From HRBIN24 sp035574155 (GTDB lineage Bacteria > Chloroflexota > Dehalococcoidia > SM23-28-2 > HRBIN24), in NCBI GenBank assembly GCA_035574155.1, contig DATLZD010000056.1, forward strand, positions 1-14,848: a stretch of 14,848 bases of DNA. Reading direction: 5' to 3'. Numbering within the stretch: position 1 is the first letter of the stretch; each line of letters opens with the position of its first letter. Below the pieces are notes generated by a model. The model had not been told where the DNA came from and ran no database searches. It saw only the letters and a program-made list of their open reading frames with translations. Positions 1-7,318 of this stretch are shown here, piece by piece. Made by a program: the position numbers and the translations under genes.

Positions 1-1110
1 GCGGGCGGTGGGCACCCTCTGGCGCCGCCTCTCCCCCACCTCCACCGCCAGGTCCAGCAGCCCCTCCAGGTTGAGCCCCGTCTTGGCCGAGACGAAGGCC
101 AGGGGTGCCCAGGGCACGAACTTGAGCCGCTCCAGGGCCTCGGCGGCAAAGCGGCGGCGCGATTCTTCCGTGTCAGGCATCAGGTCCCACTTGTTGGCCA
201 CGACGATGAGGCCCTTGCACTCCTCCAGCGCCAGGCCGGCGATGTGGGTGTCCTGGGCCGTTACCCCCTCGGTGGCGTCGATGACCAGGAGGGCGACGTC
301 GCAGCGGCGGACGGCCTGCCGTGCCCGCTCCACGCTGTGGCGCTCCAGCCCGGGCGCGATGCGCCCCCGGCGGCGGATACCGGCGGTGTCGATGAGCAGC
401 AGCCTCCGCCCCTTGTAGTCCAGGGGGGTGTCCACGGCGTCGCGGGTCGTGCCGGGGACTTCGCTCACCACCACCCGTTCCTGTCCCAGGATGGCATTGA
501 GGAGCATAGACTTGCCCACGTTGGGCCGCCCCACGATGGCCAGGGCCAGCTGTGCCGCGGAGGTCGTCTCCGCCTCGGCCGGAGGCAGCAGGGCGACCAG
601 GGCGCGGCGTAGCTCCTCCACCCCCAGGTCGTGGTAGGCGCTCAGGGCGATGGGCTCCCCCAGTCCCAGCTCGTAGAACTGCAAGGCCGCCTGTCGGCGG
701 CGGTCGTTGTCGGCCTTGTTGGCCACCAGCAGCACGGTGCGGCCGGTGCGTCTCAGCACCTCGGCGATCTCCAGGTCGGTGGCGGTGAGGCCCTGGGAGG
801 CGTCCACGACGAACAGGACCACGTCGGCCTCGGCCAGGGCCGTCTCCACCTGCCGTCGGATGAGGGCGGCCAGGGTCTCTTGGCTGCTGGGATCGAGGCC
901 CCCCGTGTCCACCAGGGTGAAGGCGCGGTCGCCCCACTCCACCTCGGCGTACAGGCGGTCGCGGGTGGTGCCGGGGATATCCTCCACCAGGGCCTTGCGG
1001 CCCCCCACCAAGCGGTTGAAGAGGGTGGACTTGCCGACGTTGGGCCGCCCCACGATGGCCACCAGGGGCCGACGGCCGACCACGGCCTGGGCCGCCTGCT
1101 TGCGGCTCAT
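1..1110 (-). CDS. der: Ribosome-assembly GTPase Der (EngA), partial at left window edge
   Basis: Der is a cytoplasmic GTPase with two tandem G domains that is needed for 50S ribosomal subunit maturation. Reading down from the ATG at 1108-1110, 370 codons are open to base 1. G domain 1 has its P-loop GRPNVGKS at residues 21-28, then PGTTRDR, DTGG and NKAD. G domain 2 has a second GRPNVGKS at 194-201, then PGTTRD, DTAG, NKWD and a closing SAKTG. Two such domains in one chain are diagnostic of Der. The full protein is usually about 440-490 residues, so only the C-terminal KH-like domain lies outside the window. The start codon overlaps the ybbR stop in ATGA, which suggests translational coupling as the last visible gene of the argF-cdaA-ybbR-der operon. 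No key G motif is missing. Confidence 0.96.
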   Translation of the reverse strand, partial: MSRKQAAQAVVGRRPLVAIVGRPNVGKSTLFNRLVGGRKALVEDIPGTTRDRLYAEVEWGDRAFTLVDTGGLDPSSQETLAALIRRQVETALAEADVVLFVVDASQGLTATDLEIAEVLRRTGRTVLLVANKADNDRRRQAALQFYELGLGEPIALSAYHDLGVEELRRALVALLPPAEAETTSAAQLALAIVGRPNVGKSMLLNAILGQERVVVSEVPGTTRDAVDTPLDYKGRRLLLIDTAGIRRRGRIAPGLERHSVERARQAVRRCDVALLVIDATEGVTAQDTHIAGLALEECKGLIVVANKWDLMPDTEESRRRFAAEALERLKFVPWAPLAFVSAKTGLNLEGLLDLAVEVGERRRQRVPTAR

Positions 1111-2375
1111 GGCGATGATATGACCACCTCCACCTGTGCCGGGGCCACGGCGATGGCCGTCGTCTCGGTCGGGGCGCTCACCTGGACCGGCACCAGGTGC
1201 CGCCCGGGCCCCAGGCCGGCCAGGGAGACCCGGGCGACGATGGCGCCTGGGTCCAACCCCTGCAGGACAGGCAGGGGGCCCGAGAGGGTCACCTGGACCA
1301 GGGGAGGCAGCCCCGAGGCGGAGAGGCCGCTGGCCAGCCCCTCCGCCCGCAGGGGGACGCCGAAGGTGGCCTGTCCGGGGGCTGGCTGGACGCGGACCCG
1401 GACGGTCACCTGGCCAGGGCCCCTAACTACCACCCCTGCCGGCAGGTCCAGGGGGACGGTGCGCACCACGTCGCCGCGGGCGCCGGCTATGTTCACCTGT
1501 GCGGTCGACAGGGAGGCGATGGCCCCCGTGGCCTGCTCCGGCCCTACCAGCGAGACCACCGGCGGGTCCACCTCCACCGCTACCACATTGTAGCCGGGGG
1601 CTGGGCTGCCGACGATGGACGGCGTGACGGGCACCAGCCGTGCCGTCTCGATGCGCGACACCGGCACCGTGACGTTGACGGCCGAGGGGTCCAGGGACAC
1701 GCCCCGCACCAGGACGCCCAGCCTGTCCTGCGGCTCCAGGGGGAGGGCACGGGCCAGGTCGGCGCGGGCGCCCGCCAGCTCCACACGGGCCACCGCCTTG
1801 GCCACCGCCGATACCAGCTCCTGCGGTCCCAGCACGGTCACCTGGGCCGGGTCCACCTGGGCCGGGCCGGCGGCGTAGCCATCGGCCGGGCTGCCCTCCA
1901 CCATCACCTCCACCGGCACCGACTTGACGGCGAGCGGGACCAGCGAGACCTCGATGCGTGGCGGCTCGGCACCCAAGACGCGCAGGCCACCGCGGGCGGT
2001 GCGCGGCTCCACCTGCACCGGCACCTGGTGGGTGCCCTGGCCAAGGCCGGTGAGGACGACGAAGGCACGGAAGTCGTCGGGCGATAGGCGGTCCCAGACG
2101 TCGGCCGAGGCCTCGGCCCGGACCCGCACCCTGGGCAGCTCAGCGGCCAGGGCCAGGCCCTGGGGCAGGTTCACCGGCTGGACGGGGACCTCCACGTTGG
2201 GCACCAGGCCGCTGCGCACGGGATTTGGCCCCTCCTGGCCGCCGACGAACACCCACAGCAGGAAGGCCAGCACCAGCGAGAGGAGGGCCAACCCTGCGTT
2301 CTCCCGCAGGGAAGCGGCGACGCGTCGCGCCAGAAGGAGGCAGGCGTGCAGGTAACGCTGCGTTTCCGTCAGCAT
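1107..2375 (-). CDS. ybbR: YbbR-domain protein, probable CdaA regulator (CdaR-like)
   Basis: The predicted product is 422 residues. A short cytoplasmic N-terminus is followed by one hydrophobic segment at about residues 27-45 (core SLVLAFLLWVFVG). The rest is an extracytoplasmic run of about four YbbR-type beta-rich repeats, with recurring VPV...G.P..GY and P..V.V.GP patterns. YbbR proteins encoded directly after cdaA (CdaR in Firmicutes) bind the cyclase at the membrane and modulate c-di-AMP synthesis; that role is inferred here from the repeats and the position. I chose ATG 2373-2375 because it lies 20 nt after the cdaA stop, has GGAGG about 12 nt upstream, and puts the membrane segment near the N-terminus. 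The frame stays open much further upstream, but there it only shadows cdaA. The stop overlaps the der ATG. Unlike in many Firmicutes, no glmM follows. Confidence 0.9.
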   Translation of the reverse strand: MLTETQRYLHACLLLARRVAASLRENAGLALLSLVLAFLLWVFVGGQEGPNPVRSGLVPNVEVPVQPVNLPQGLALAAELPRVRVRAEASADVWDRLSPDDFRAFVVLTGLGQGTHQVPVQVEPRTARGGLRVLGAEPPRIEVSLVPLAVKSVPVEVMVEGSPADGYAAGPAQVDPAQVTVLGPQELVSAVAKAVARVELAGARADLARALPLEPQDRLGVLVRGVSLDPSAVNVTVPVSRIETARLVPVTPSIVGSPAPGYNVVAVEVDPPVVSLVGPEQATGAIASLSTAQVNIAGARGDVVRTVPLDLPAGVVVRGPGQVTVRVRVQPAPGQATFGVPLRAEGLASGLSASGLPPLVQVTLSGPLPVLQGLDPGAIVARVSLAGLGPGRHLVPVQVSAPTETTAIAVAPAQVEVVISSP

Positions 2376-2395
2376 GGCCAGAACGGGCCTCCGCT

Positions 2396-3202
2396 CTAAA
2401 CGGGGCGCACCGGGCGCAGGCCGGGCTCGGGCGGCGTCAGGACGCTGCGCAGCACCGCCCGCAGCTGCCGCTCGTCCAGCCCCCACATGATGCGGCCGTT
2501 GGCCGCCACCGACACTTGCCCCGCCTCCTCGGAGACGACCACGCAGACGGCGTCGGTGGTCTCGGTGAGGCCCAAGGCGGCCCGGTGGCGCAGTCCGCCG
2601 CCCTCGCCTTCCGACCGCTGGGAAAGGGGCAGGGTGCAGCCGGCGGCCACCACTCGGTTCCCCCTGATGATGGTCGCGCCGTCGTGTAGAGGTGAGTTGG
2701 GGTAGAAGATGCCCATCAGCAGCTCGCGGCTGACCAGGGCGTCCAGCTTCACCCCCGTCTCGGCGTAGTCCTGGAGGCCCGTCTCCCGCTCCAGGGCCAT
2801 GAGGGCGCCGTGGCGGCGCTGGGCCAGCTCCACGGCGGCCTGGACCACGGCGTCCAGCGTCTGGTCGTAGGCGTGGCGCGGGGGCCTCAGCCACAGCCCC
2901 GTGCGTCCCAGCCTCTCCAGGAACCGCCGCAGCTCCGGCTGGAACACGATGGCCAGGACGATGAGGACTGCCGGCAGGGCGTTGCGCAGCACGAACTGGA
3001 GCACCGTCAGGTCCAGCACCTGGGCCAGTATGAGCATGGCCACCACCAGTATGACTACGCCCCGTAGCAGGGTGATGGCCACGGTGCCCCTCAGCAGCAC
3101 CAGCACCAGGTAGATGAGGACGGCGATGGCCAGGATGTCCAGGACGCTGGCCGGCTCGAAGCGGGCCAGGGCCTCCCGCACCGCGTCCCCCAGGGTGCCC
3201 AT
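2396..3202 (-). CDS. cdaA: Membrane diadenylate cyclase CdaA (c-di-AMP synthase, DAC domain)
   Basis: CdaA makes cyclic di-AMP from two ATP molecules; the messenger controls K+ and osmolyte transport and cell-wall homeostasis. The 268-residue product has three hydrophobic segments in its first about 90 residues (near 20-38, 42-62 and 68-88), then FQPELRRFLE at the start of the DisA_N/DAC domain. Both catalytic signatures are intact: DGA in PLHDGATII (D174-G175-A176) and RHR in LRHRAALGLTE (R205-H206-R207). Length and layout match the family. The start is 5 nt after the argF stop, and a G-rich ribosome-binding sequence (GAGGGGGG) lies inside the last argF codons. The cyclase therefore appears to be co-transcribed with argF and with the ybbR gene encoding its likely partner. 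I see no separate promoter. Confidence 0.96.
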   Translation of the reverse strand: MGTLGDAVREALARFEPASVLDILAIAVLIYLVLVLLRGTVAITLLRGVVILVVAMLILAQVLDLTVLQFVLRNALPAVLIVLAIVFQPELRRFLERLGRTGLWLRPPRHAYDQTLDAVVQAAVELAQRRHGALMALERETGLQDYAETGVKLDALVSRELLMGIFYPNSPLHDGATIIRGNRVVAAGCTLPLSQRSEGEGGGLRHRAALGLTETTDAVCVVVSEEAGQVSVAANGRIMWGLDERQLRAVLRSVLTPPEPGLRPVRPV

Positions 3203-3207
3203 CGGAC

Positions 3208-4143
3208 CTAACCCCCCTCGCCGGCCAGGAGGGCTAGCAGCAGCGCCTTGATGGCGTGGGTCTTGTTCTCGGCCTGCTGCCAGACCACCGACCGCTCTCC
3301 CTCCATCACGTCGTCGGTCACCTCTTCGCCGCGGTGGGCGGGGAGATCGTGCATGAAGATGGCATCAGGGCGGGCCAGGGACAGAAGGCGGTCATCCACC
3401 GTGTAGCCGACGAAGGCCCTCCGCCGCGCCTCGGCCTCCCCCTCCTGCCCCATGCTGGTCCAGACGTCCGTGTAGACGACATCGGCGTCCGCCACTGCCT
3501 CCTCGGGCCGCCGCAGCAGGGCGACGCTGCCGCCGCTCGCCCGTGCCAGCGTCCGCGCCCTCTCCACCACATCGGTAGGGAGCTCGTATCCCTCGGGCGA
3601 GGCGATGCGGAAGTGCGCCCCGCACATGGCTGCTCCCAGGCAGAGGGAACGGGCCACGTTGTTGCCGTCGCCGACAAAGGCCAGGACCACACCCTCCAGT
3701 CGGCCCTTGGCCTCCAGGACCGTCAGCAGGTCGGCCATGGCCTGGGTCGGGTGTTCGTGGTCCGAGAGGGCGTTGATGACGGGCACCGAGGCGTAGCGGG
3801 CCATCTCCAGCACCTTCTCTTGCTGGAAGGTGCGGACGGCGATGCAGTCCACATGCCGCTCCAGCACGCGGGCGACGTCCTTCACCGGCTCCCTCACGCC
3901 CAGTCCCACCTCCTGCGGGGAAAAGTAGAGGCAGTGACCGCCCAGGGAGCGCATGGCCACCTCGAAGGAGAGGCGTGTCCGCAGGGAGGGCTTCTCGAAC
4001 AGGAGGGCCAGCGTGCGGCCGGCCAGGGGCTGGGCATGGCCCTGCCTCTTCAGGCGGAGGGCCGCGTGCAAAAGGTTGCGCAGCTCCCCTGCCTCCAGGT
4101 CAGCGATGGAGAGGACATCGCGGCCGTAAAGGGCCCCCGACAT
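3208..4143 (-). CDS. argF: Ornithine carbamoyltransferase, with HDLP instead of HCLP in the ornithine loop
   Basis: The enzyme transfers the carbamoyl group from carbamoyl phosphate to ornithine, giving citrulline in arginine biosynthesis, in the cytoplasm. The product has 311 residues, usual for the family. Carbamoyl-phosphate motifs are SLRTR (residues 53-57, for the classic STRT) and HPTQ (131-134). FVGDGNNVARS forms the second-domain entry, and the ornithine-side SMG loop is DVWTSMGQE (226-234). The late motif is HDLPAHRGEE from residue 265, with Asp266 where ornithine carbamoyltransferases normally have the substrate-contacting Cys. I chose ATG 4141-4143, which gives MSGALYGRD; the frame continues upstream but without family similarity. 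There is no Shine-Dalgarno, and a TATACT box lies only 10 nt upstream, which suggests a leaderless mRNA. This is the first gene of the operon. The substrate could be a modified ornithine; the SMG loop argues for ordinary ornithine. Confidence 0.93.
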   Translation of the reverse strand: MSGALYGRDVLSIADLEAGELRNLLHAALRLKRQGHAQPLAGRTLALLFEKPSLRTRLSFEVAMRSLGGHCLYFSPQEVGLGVREPVKDVARVLERHVDCIAVRTFQQEKVLEMARYASVPVINALSDHEHPTQAMADLLTVLEAKGRLEGVVLAFVGDGNNVARSLCLGAAMCGAHFRIASPEGYELPTDVVERARTLARASGGSVALLRRPEEAVADADVVYTDVWTSMGQEGEAEARRRAFVGYTVDDRLLSLARPDAIFMHDLPAHRGEEVTDDVMEGERSVVWQQAENKTHAIKALLLALLAGEGG

Positions 4144-4153
4144 GGCACGACCC

Positions 4154-4159
4154 AGTATA
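4154..4159 (-). promoter_or_regulatory. Putative -10 box of the argF operon (leaderless-type)
   Basis: Read on the minus strand, this is TATACT, ending 10 nt before the argF ATG. Transcription would start only about 3-5 nt before the ATG. No good -35 hexamer sits 16-18 nt upstream, and there is no Shine-Dalgarno between the box and the ATG. Both facts fit a leaderless transcript, but the start site is inferred from sequence only. Confidence 0.5.
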
Positions 4160-4195
4160 GCAGACGGCCGTCCCCGCCCGGTGGTGGGGAGTGAG

Positions 4196-4224
4196 TTGAC
4201 ACCCGTTATGGGGGCTGGTATAGT
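4196..4224 (+). promoter_or_regulatory. Sigma70-type promoter of comEA-comEC
   Basis: TTGACA (4196-4201) is a perfect -35 hexamer. It is followed by a 17-nt spacer and TATAGT (4219-4224), which matches TATAAT at 5 of 6 positions. Transcription should start near 4231, leaving a leader of about 20 nt that contains GAGG (4241-4244) 6 nt before the comEA ATG. This is the best promoter match noticed in the window and diverges from the argF operon. Confidence 0.75.
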
Positions 4225-4250
4225 GGCGGGCCGATAGTCAGAGGCGCCCC

Positions 4251-4790
4251 ATGACGGGGCTGTGGGACCGCTTTCGCTTCCTGGTCCTGGCCGCCCTAGG
4301 GTCGCCACTCCTGGTGGCCCTAGGCTACCTGCTGGGGCGGGAAGGTCGGCCGCCGCCTGCTCTAGAGCTGACTCCTCCGGCTGGGGAGCTGCGGGTCTAC
4401 GTCATCGGCGCCGTCCAGCACCCAGGCGTGTATACCCTCCATGACGGTGCCCGCTGGATAGATGCCCTGGAGGCCGCCGGTGGCCCGGCGGCCGATGCCG
4501 ACCTGGCCCGCATCAACCTGGCCCGCCGCGCCCGCGACGAGGACCACATCGTCGTGCCGCGGGTGGGCGAGACGCCCGTGGCGACGGGAGCACGCCTCAT
4601 CGATATCAACAGCGCCAGCGCCCGTGAGCTGGAGGCGCTGCCGGGGGTCGGGCCGGTGCGGGCCGAGCGCATCGTCCAGTCGCGGGAGAGCGACGGCCCC
4701 TTCGCCAGTCCCGAGGAGCTGCTGACCCGCCGGCTGGTGCCCCAGTCAGTCTACGACCAGATCAAGGACCTGGTGACGGTAGGCCCCTGA
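4251..4790 (+). CDS. comEA: ComEA-family DNA-binding competence protein (SLBB + helix-hairpin-helix)
   Basis: ComEA is the membrane-anchored DNA receptor that captures incoming double-stranded DNA and feeds the ComEC channel. The 179-residue product has an N-terminal membrane anchor (about residues 8-28, core LVLAALGSPLLVALGYLLG). An SLBB domain follows (about 46-104; VYVIGAVQHPGVYTL, then INLARRARDEDHIVVPR). A linker leads to a C-terminal double helix-hairpin-helix DNA-binding domain (about 115-178; DINSASARELEALPGVGP, then FASPEELLTR). This architecture and length are standard for Gram-positive-type and Chloroflexota ComEA. The start has GAGG at a 6-nt spacing and lies just downstream of a strong promoter. 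The gene runs into comEC at a CTGA junction, so the two are probably one operon. Confidence 0.95.
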   Translation: MTGLWDRFRFLVLAALGSPLLVALGYLLGREGRPPPALELTPPAGELRVYVIGAVQHPGVYTLHDGARWIDALEAAGGPAADADLARINLARRARDEDHIVVPRVGETPVATGARLIDINSASARELEALPGVGPVRAERIVQSRESDGPFASPEELLTRRLVPQSVYDQIKDLVTVGP

Positions 4791-7141
4791 ACGCCCTGGG
4801 TTACCTCTGCCTGGCCTGGCTGCTGGGCGTCGCCGCAGCGGCCTTCAGCGATGCTCGCCCCCTGGCCCCCCTGGCTGCCTGCTGGGTACTGGCGGCAGTG
4901 GCTGTCGCCTGGCGTCCACGCTGGTTGCCCCTGACGGTGCTGGCGGCCGTGCTGGCCTTCACTGCTGCCTGGCGCTATGATGCCACGTTGCCCCGTCCAG
5001 CCTCCTCACCCCTGATGCCCTACGTGGGGACGGGCACCGTGGCCCTGCGGGGGGTGGTGGATGGGGCGCCCGAGGAAACAGGAGGCCTCGCGCGCTACAC
5101 CCTGTCCGTCCGGGAGGTCCAGGCTGAGGCCGGAGGCCCCTGGCGGGCAGCCTCAGGCCGTGTGCTGCTCACGGCCTTCCCTCAGCCCTCGTACCGCTAT
5201 GGCGACCTGCTGGAGGCGGAGGGGGAGCTGAGGCCCCCTCCGTCGCCGCCCGGTTTCGACTATCGGGCGCACCTATCGCGAAGGGGCATCGTGGCCCTGA
5301 GCGATTTCCCCCGCCTACGGCTACTGGCCCAGGGTGAAGGGAGTGGGGTCGCTGCCACCCTCATCGGTTGGCGGGAGCGACTGGCCGAGGCCCTGCAGCG
5401 CTCGCTGCCGGAGCCGCAGGCGTCCTTGTCGGAGGGGGTCTTGCTGGGCCGGCGTGCTGCGCTGCCTGCCGAGCTGCGGGCGGCCATGGATGCGGCCGGC
5501 CTTTCGCACCTGCTGGCCGTCTCGGGCCAGAACGTGGCCCTGCTGGCGGGGCTAGCCGTGGGCGGCCTCTCCTGGGCCTTGGGCAGGCGCTGGGCGGCGG
5601 TCGTGGCCGTCGCGACCGTCGTGGCCTACGCCGTGCTGGTGGGCGGTCAGCCGCCGGTGGTGCGGGCGGCCATCATGTCGGCCCTGTTCCTGGTGGCCCG
5701 CATGGTGGGTAGGCCCGGCGGTGGCCTGCAGCCGCTGCTTCTCGCCGCTGCCGTCATCGCCCATGACCCCCAGGTAGTGCATGACCTTTCCTTTCAGCTC
5801 AGCTTCGCCTCCACGCTGGGACTGGTGGCGCTATCGCCATCGCTGGCCGCCTGGGGCGAGGCGTGGCTGACGCGGCTGGGGCCGGCTGTCCACGCGCTGC
5901 TGCGGCCGGCCGTGGAGGTCCTGGCGCTGACGCTGGCGGCGGTGGCCCTGGTGCTGCCCATCTCGGCCTTGGCCTTCGGGCGGGCGTCCCTGGCAGCGCC
6001 CCTGGCCAACCTGGCCGCGGCCCCTGCCTTCATCGCCTCCTTGGTAGGGTCGGCGACAGTGGCATTGGCGGGCACCCTCTGGCCGCCGTTGGGGGACTGG
6101 CTGTGGCCCCTGGCCTGGGTGCCCGCCGCTTACCTGACGGCTGTGGCCAGGGCCTTCGGTGCCCTGCCCGTGGCCTCCCTGTCCCTGGACGGCTTCGGCC
6201 TAGGCCACGCCTTCGCCTACTATGCCCTTTTGGGCCTCGGGACGTGGGCCGTGGCCCGCTGGCGACCGGAGCTTCCCCAGCGACCCCCCTTGGCCTCCTG
6301 GGCGCTGGCGGTGGTGCTGCTGGCGCCCATGACCGTGCTGGCCCTCTGGCTGACGGCTGCCCAGTCTACCCCCTCCGGCCATTTGCAGGTGACCTTTCTG
6401 GACGTGGGCGAGGGCAACGCTGTGCTGGTGACGACCCCGGCCGGGCGGCGTGTCCTCATCGACGGCGGCCCCGATGGACAGGCGGTGGTGGCTGCTCTCT
6501 CCCGTCACCTGCGGCCTTGGGAGGGGCGTATCGACCTGGTGGTCCTGACCTACCCCAGAGCGGGCCGCCTGGCGGGACTCCTGGAGGTGCTGGACCGTTA
6601 CCACGTCGCGCAGGTGCTGGCGCCGCCGGTCGGCGGCGGCACGGCCCTCTTCCGTGCCTGGCAGGACGCCCTGTGGCGGGAGGGGGCGGACGTCGCCTAC
6701 GGCTCTGCTGGCCACCGATTGGTCCTGGACGGTGCGGTGCTGGAGGTGCTGTCCCCGGAGGGGCCTCCCCTGACGACGCCGTCCGATCCCCGGCCGTGGG
6801 CCCTGGTGCTGCGGCTCACCCTGGGGCAGGTATCCTTCCTGTTCCCCTCGGATGCACCGGTGCGAGTGCAGGAGCGGCTGGCGGCGGAACGGCTGCCGTT
6901 GGCCGGCCCCGTCCTTTACCTGCCGGGCAATGGCGCGCGGGGGTCCCTCTCGCCCCTTCTGGTGTCGGCGGCGGCGCCCTGGGTGACGGTGCTGTCGGTG
7001 GGGGAGGACAACCGATATGGGCACCCATCGGCGGAGGTGCTGGAGATGGTCTCGGGGACGCCCCTGCTCCGAACCGACACCCACGGCGACGTGACCTTTG
7101 AGACTGACGGCCGCCGCCTGCAGGTGCGGACGGCCCGCTAG
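4787..7141 (+). CDS. comEC: ComEC/Rec2 DNA-uptake channel, C-terminal MBL-like domain degenerate
   Basis: ComEC forms the inner-membrane channel for transformation. The first ATG, GTG or TTG I find in this frame is GTG 4898, but the frame is open back through comEA. The stretch from CTG 4787 encodes a hydrophobic N-terminus (NALGYLCLAWLLGV) typical of ComEC. I therefore place the start at CTG 4787, overlapping the comEA stop by 3 nt (784 residues); GTG 4898 (747 residues) is the conservative alternative. A DUF4131-like region is followed by the multi-spanning Competence domain (signature LSHLLAVSGQNVALLAG, about residues 237-255). The C-terminal metallo-beta-lactamase-like domain starts near residue 532 (FLDVGEGNAVLV, VLIDGGP). 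Its metal site is lost: LTYPRAGRLAGLL replaces the usual HxHxDHxGG, and LPGNGARGS replaces HHGS. DNA transport may survive; the nuclease-like activity probably does not. Confidence 0.9.
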   Translation: MNALGYLCLAWLLGVAAAAFSDARPLAPLAACWVLAAVAVAWRPRWLPLTVLAAVLAFTAAWRYDATLPRPASSPLMPYVGTGTVALRGVVDGAPEETGGLARYTLSVREVQAEAGGPWRAASGRVLLTAFPQPSYRYGDLLEAEGELRPPPSPPGFDYRAHLSRRGIVALSDFPRLRLLAQGEGSGVAATLIGWRERLAEALQRSLPEPQASLSEGVLLGRRAALPAELRAAMDAAGLSHLLAVSGQNVALLAGLAVGGLSWALGRRWAAVVAVATVVAYAVLVGGQPPVVRAAIMSALFLVARMVGRPGGGLQPLLLAAAVIAHDPQVVHDLSFQLSFASTLGLVALSPSLAAWGEAWLTRLGPAVHALLRPAVEVLALTLAAVALVLPISALAFGRASLAAPLANLAAAPAFIASLVGSATVALAGTLWPPLGDWLWPLAWVPAAYLTAVARAFGALPVASLSLDGFGLGHAFAYYALLGLGTWAVARWRPELPQRPPLASWALAVVLLAPMTVLALWLTAAQSTPSGHLQVTFLDVGEGNAVLVTTPAGRRVLIDGGPDGQAVVAALSRHLRPWEGRIDLVVLTYPRAGRLAGLLEVLDRYHVAQVLAPPVGGGTALFRAWQDALWREGADVAYGSAGHRLVLDGAVLEVLSPEGPPLTTPSDPRPWALVLRLTLGQVSFLFPSDAPVRVQERLAAERLPLAGPVLYLPGNGARGSLSPLLVSAAAPWVTVLSVGEDNRYGHPSAEVLEMVSGTPLLRTDTHGDVTFETDGRRLQVRTAR

Positions 7142-7204
7142 CGCTCCTCCATCAGGACCAGCGGGCTGTTTGGTAGCGATTCGTTATCCGCTCCCCCAAA
7201 AGCA

Positions 7205-7233
7205 TTGACGGGTTGGCCAGATTAGTGTATGTT
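7205..7233 (+). promoter_or_regulatory. Putative promoter of the NYN gene
   Basis: TTGACG (7205-7210) matches the -35 consensus at 5 of 6 positions. A 17-nt spacer leads to TATGTT (7228-7233), a 4-of-6 match to the -10 consensus. The start would be near 7240, giving a leader of about 80 nt that carries the 7276-7303 hairpin. Confidence 0.55.
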
Positions 7234-7275
7234 ATTGGCTGCAGACTCCCCCTGTCTCTGACTGGGGCAGGGCGC

Positions 7276-7303
7276 GAGGCCGCCGCTCACAAGCGGCGGC
7301 CTC
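7276..7303 (+). promoter_or_regulatory. Perfect 12-bp stem-loop in the NYN gene leader
   Basis: GAGGCCGCCGCT, a CACA loop, then AGCGGCGGCCTC: the arms are exact reverse complements and the stem is almost all G-C. It ends 15 nt before the NYN ATG and 7 nt before the AAGGA ribosome-binding candidate. No T-run follows on either strand, so it is not a standard intrinsic terminator. It could be a translational control element, an RNase target site, a protective 5' structure or a T-less terminator for comEC. The structure is certain; its role is not. Confidence 0.7.
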
Positions 7304-7318
7304 AGCTTATAAGGACAG

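Larger units (their letters stand above)
7142..7318. other. Intergenic region between comEC and the NYN gene
   Basis: This 177-nt stretch has no credible gene. Its first half is clearly richer in A+T than the flanking genes. It holds a TTGACG-N17-TATGTT promoter and then a perfect 12-bp hairpin. A TTATAAGGA segment just before the NYN ATG could serve either as a ribosome-binding site (AAGGA) or as a second -10 box (TATAAG, 7308-7313). No terminator T-tract for comEC is visible. Confidence 0.7.

Noticed and set aside
2376..2894. Long upstream extension of the ybbR frame
   Set aside because: It is the shadow of cdaA in another frame, Arg/Gly/Pro-rich. The membrane segment and ribosome-binding site place the start at 2375.
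4144..4308. Upstream extension of argF into the comEA promoter region
   Set aside because: The added 55 residues do not resemble any OTCase N-terminus and would overlap comEA. The family-like start is at 4143.
5863..7101. Gly/Ala-rich open frame inside comEC on the same strand
   Set aside because: It is an out-of-frame shadow. The ComEC frame continues without interruption and retains recognisable ComEC motifs throughout.
7276..7303. The strong hairpin as an intrinsic terminator of comEC
   Set aside because: No T-run follows on either strand, and it lies 135 nt after the comEC stop and only 15 nt before the next start. A leader role is at least as likely.
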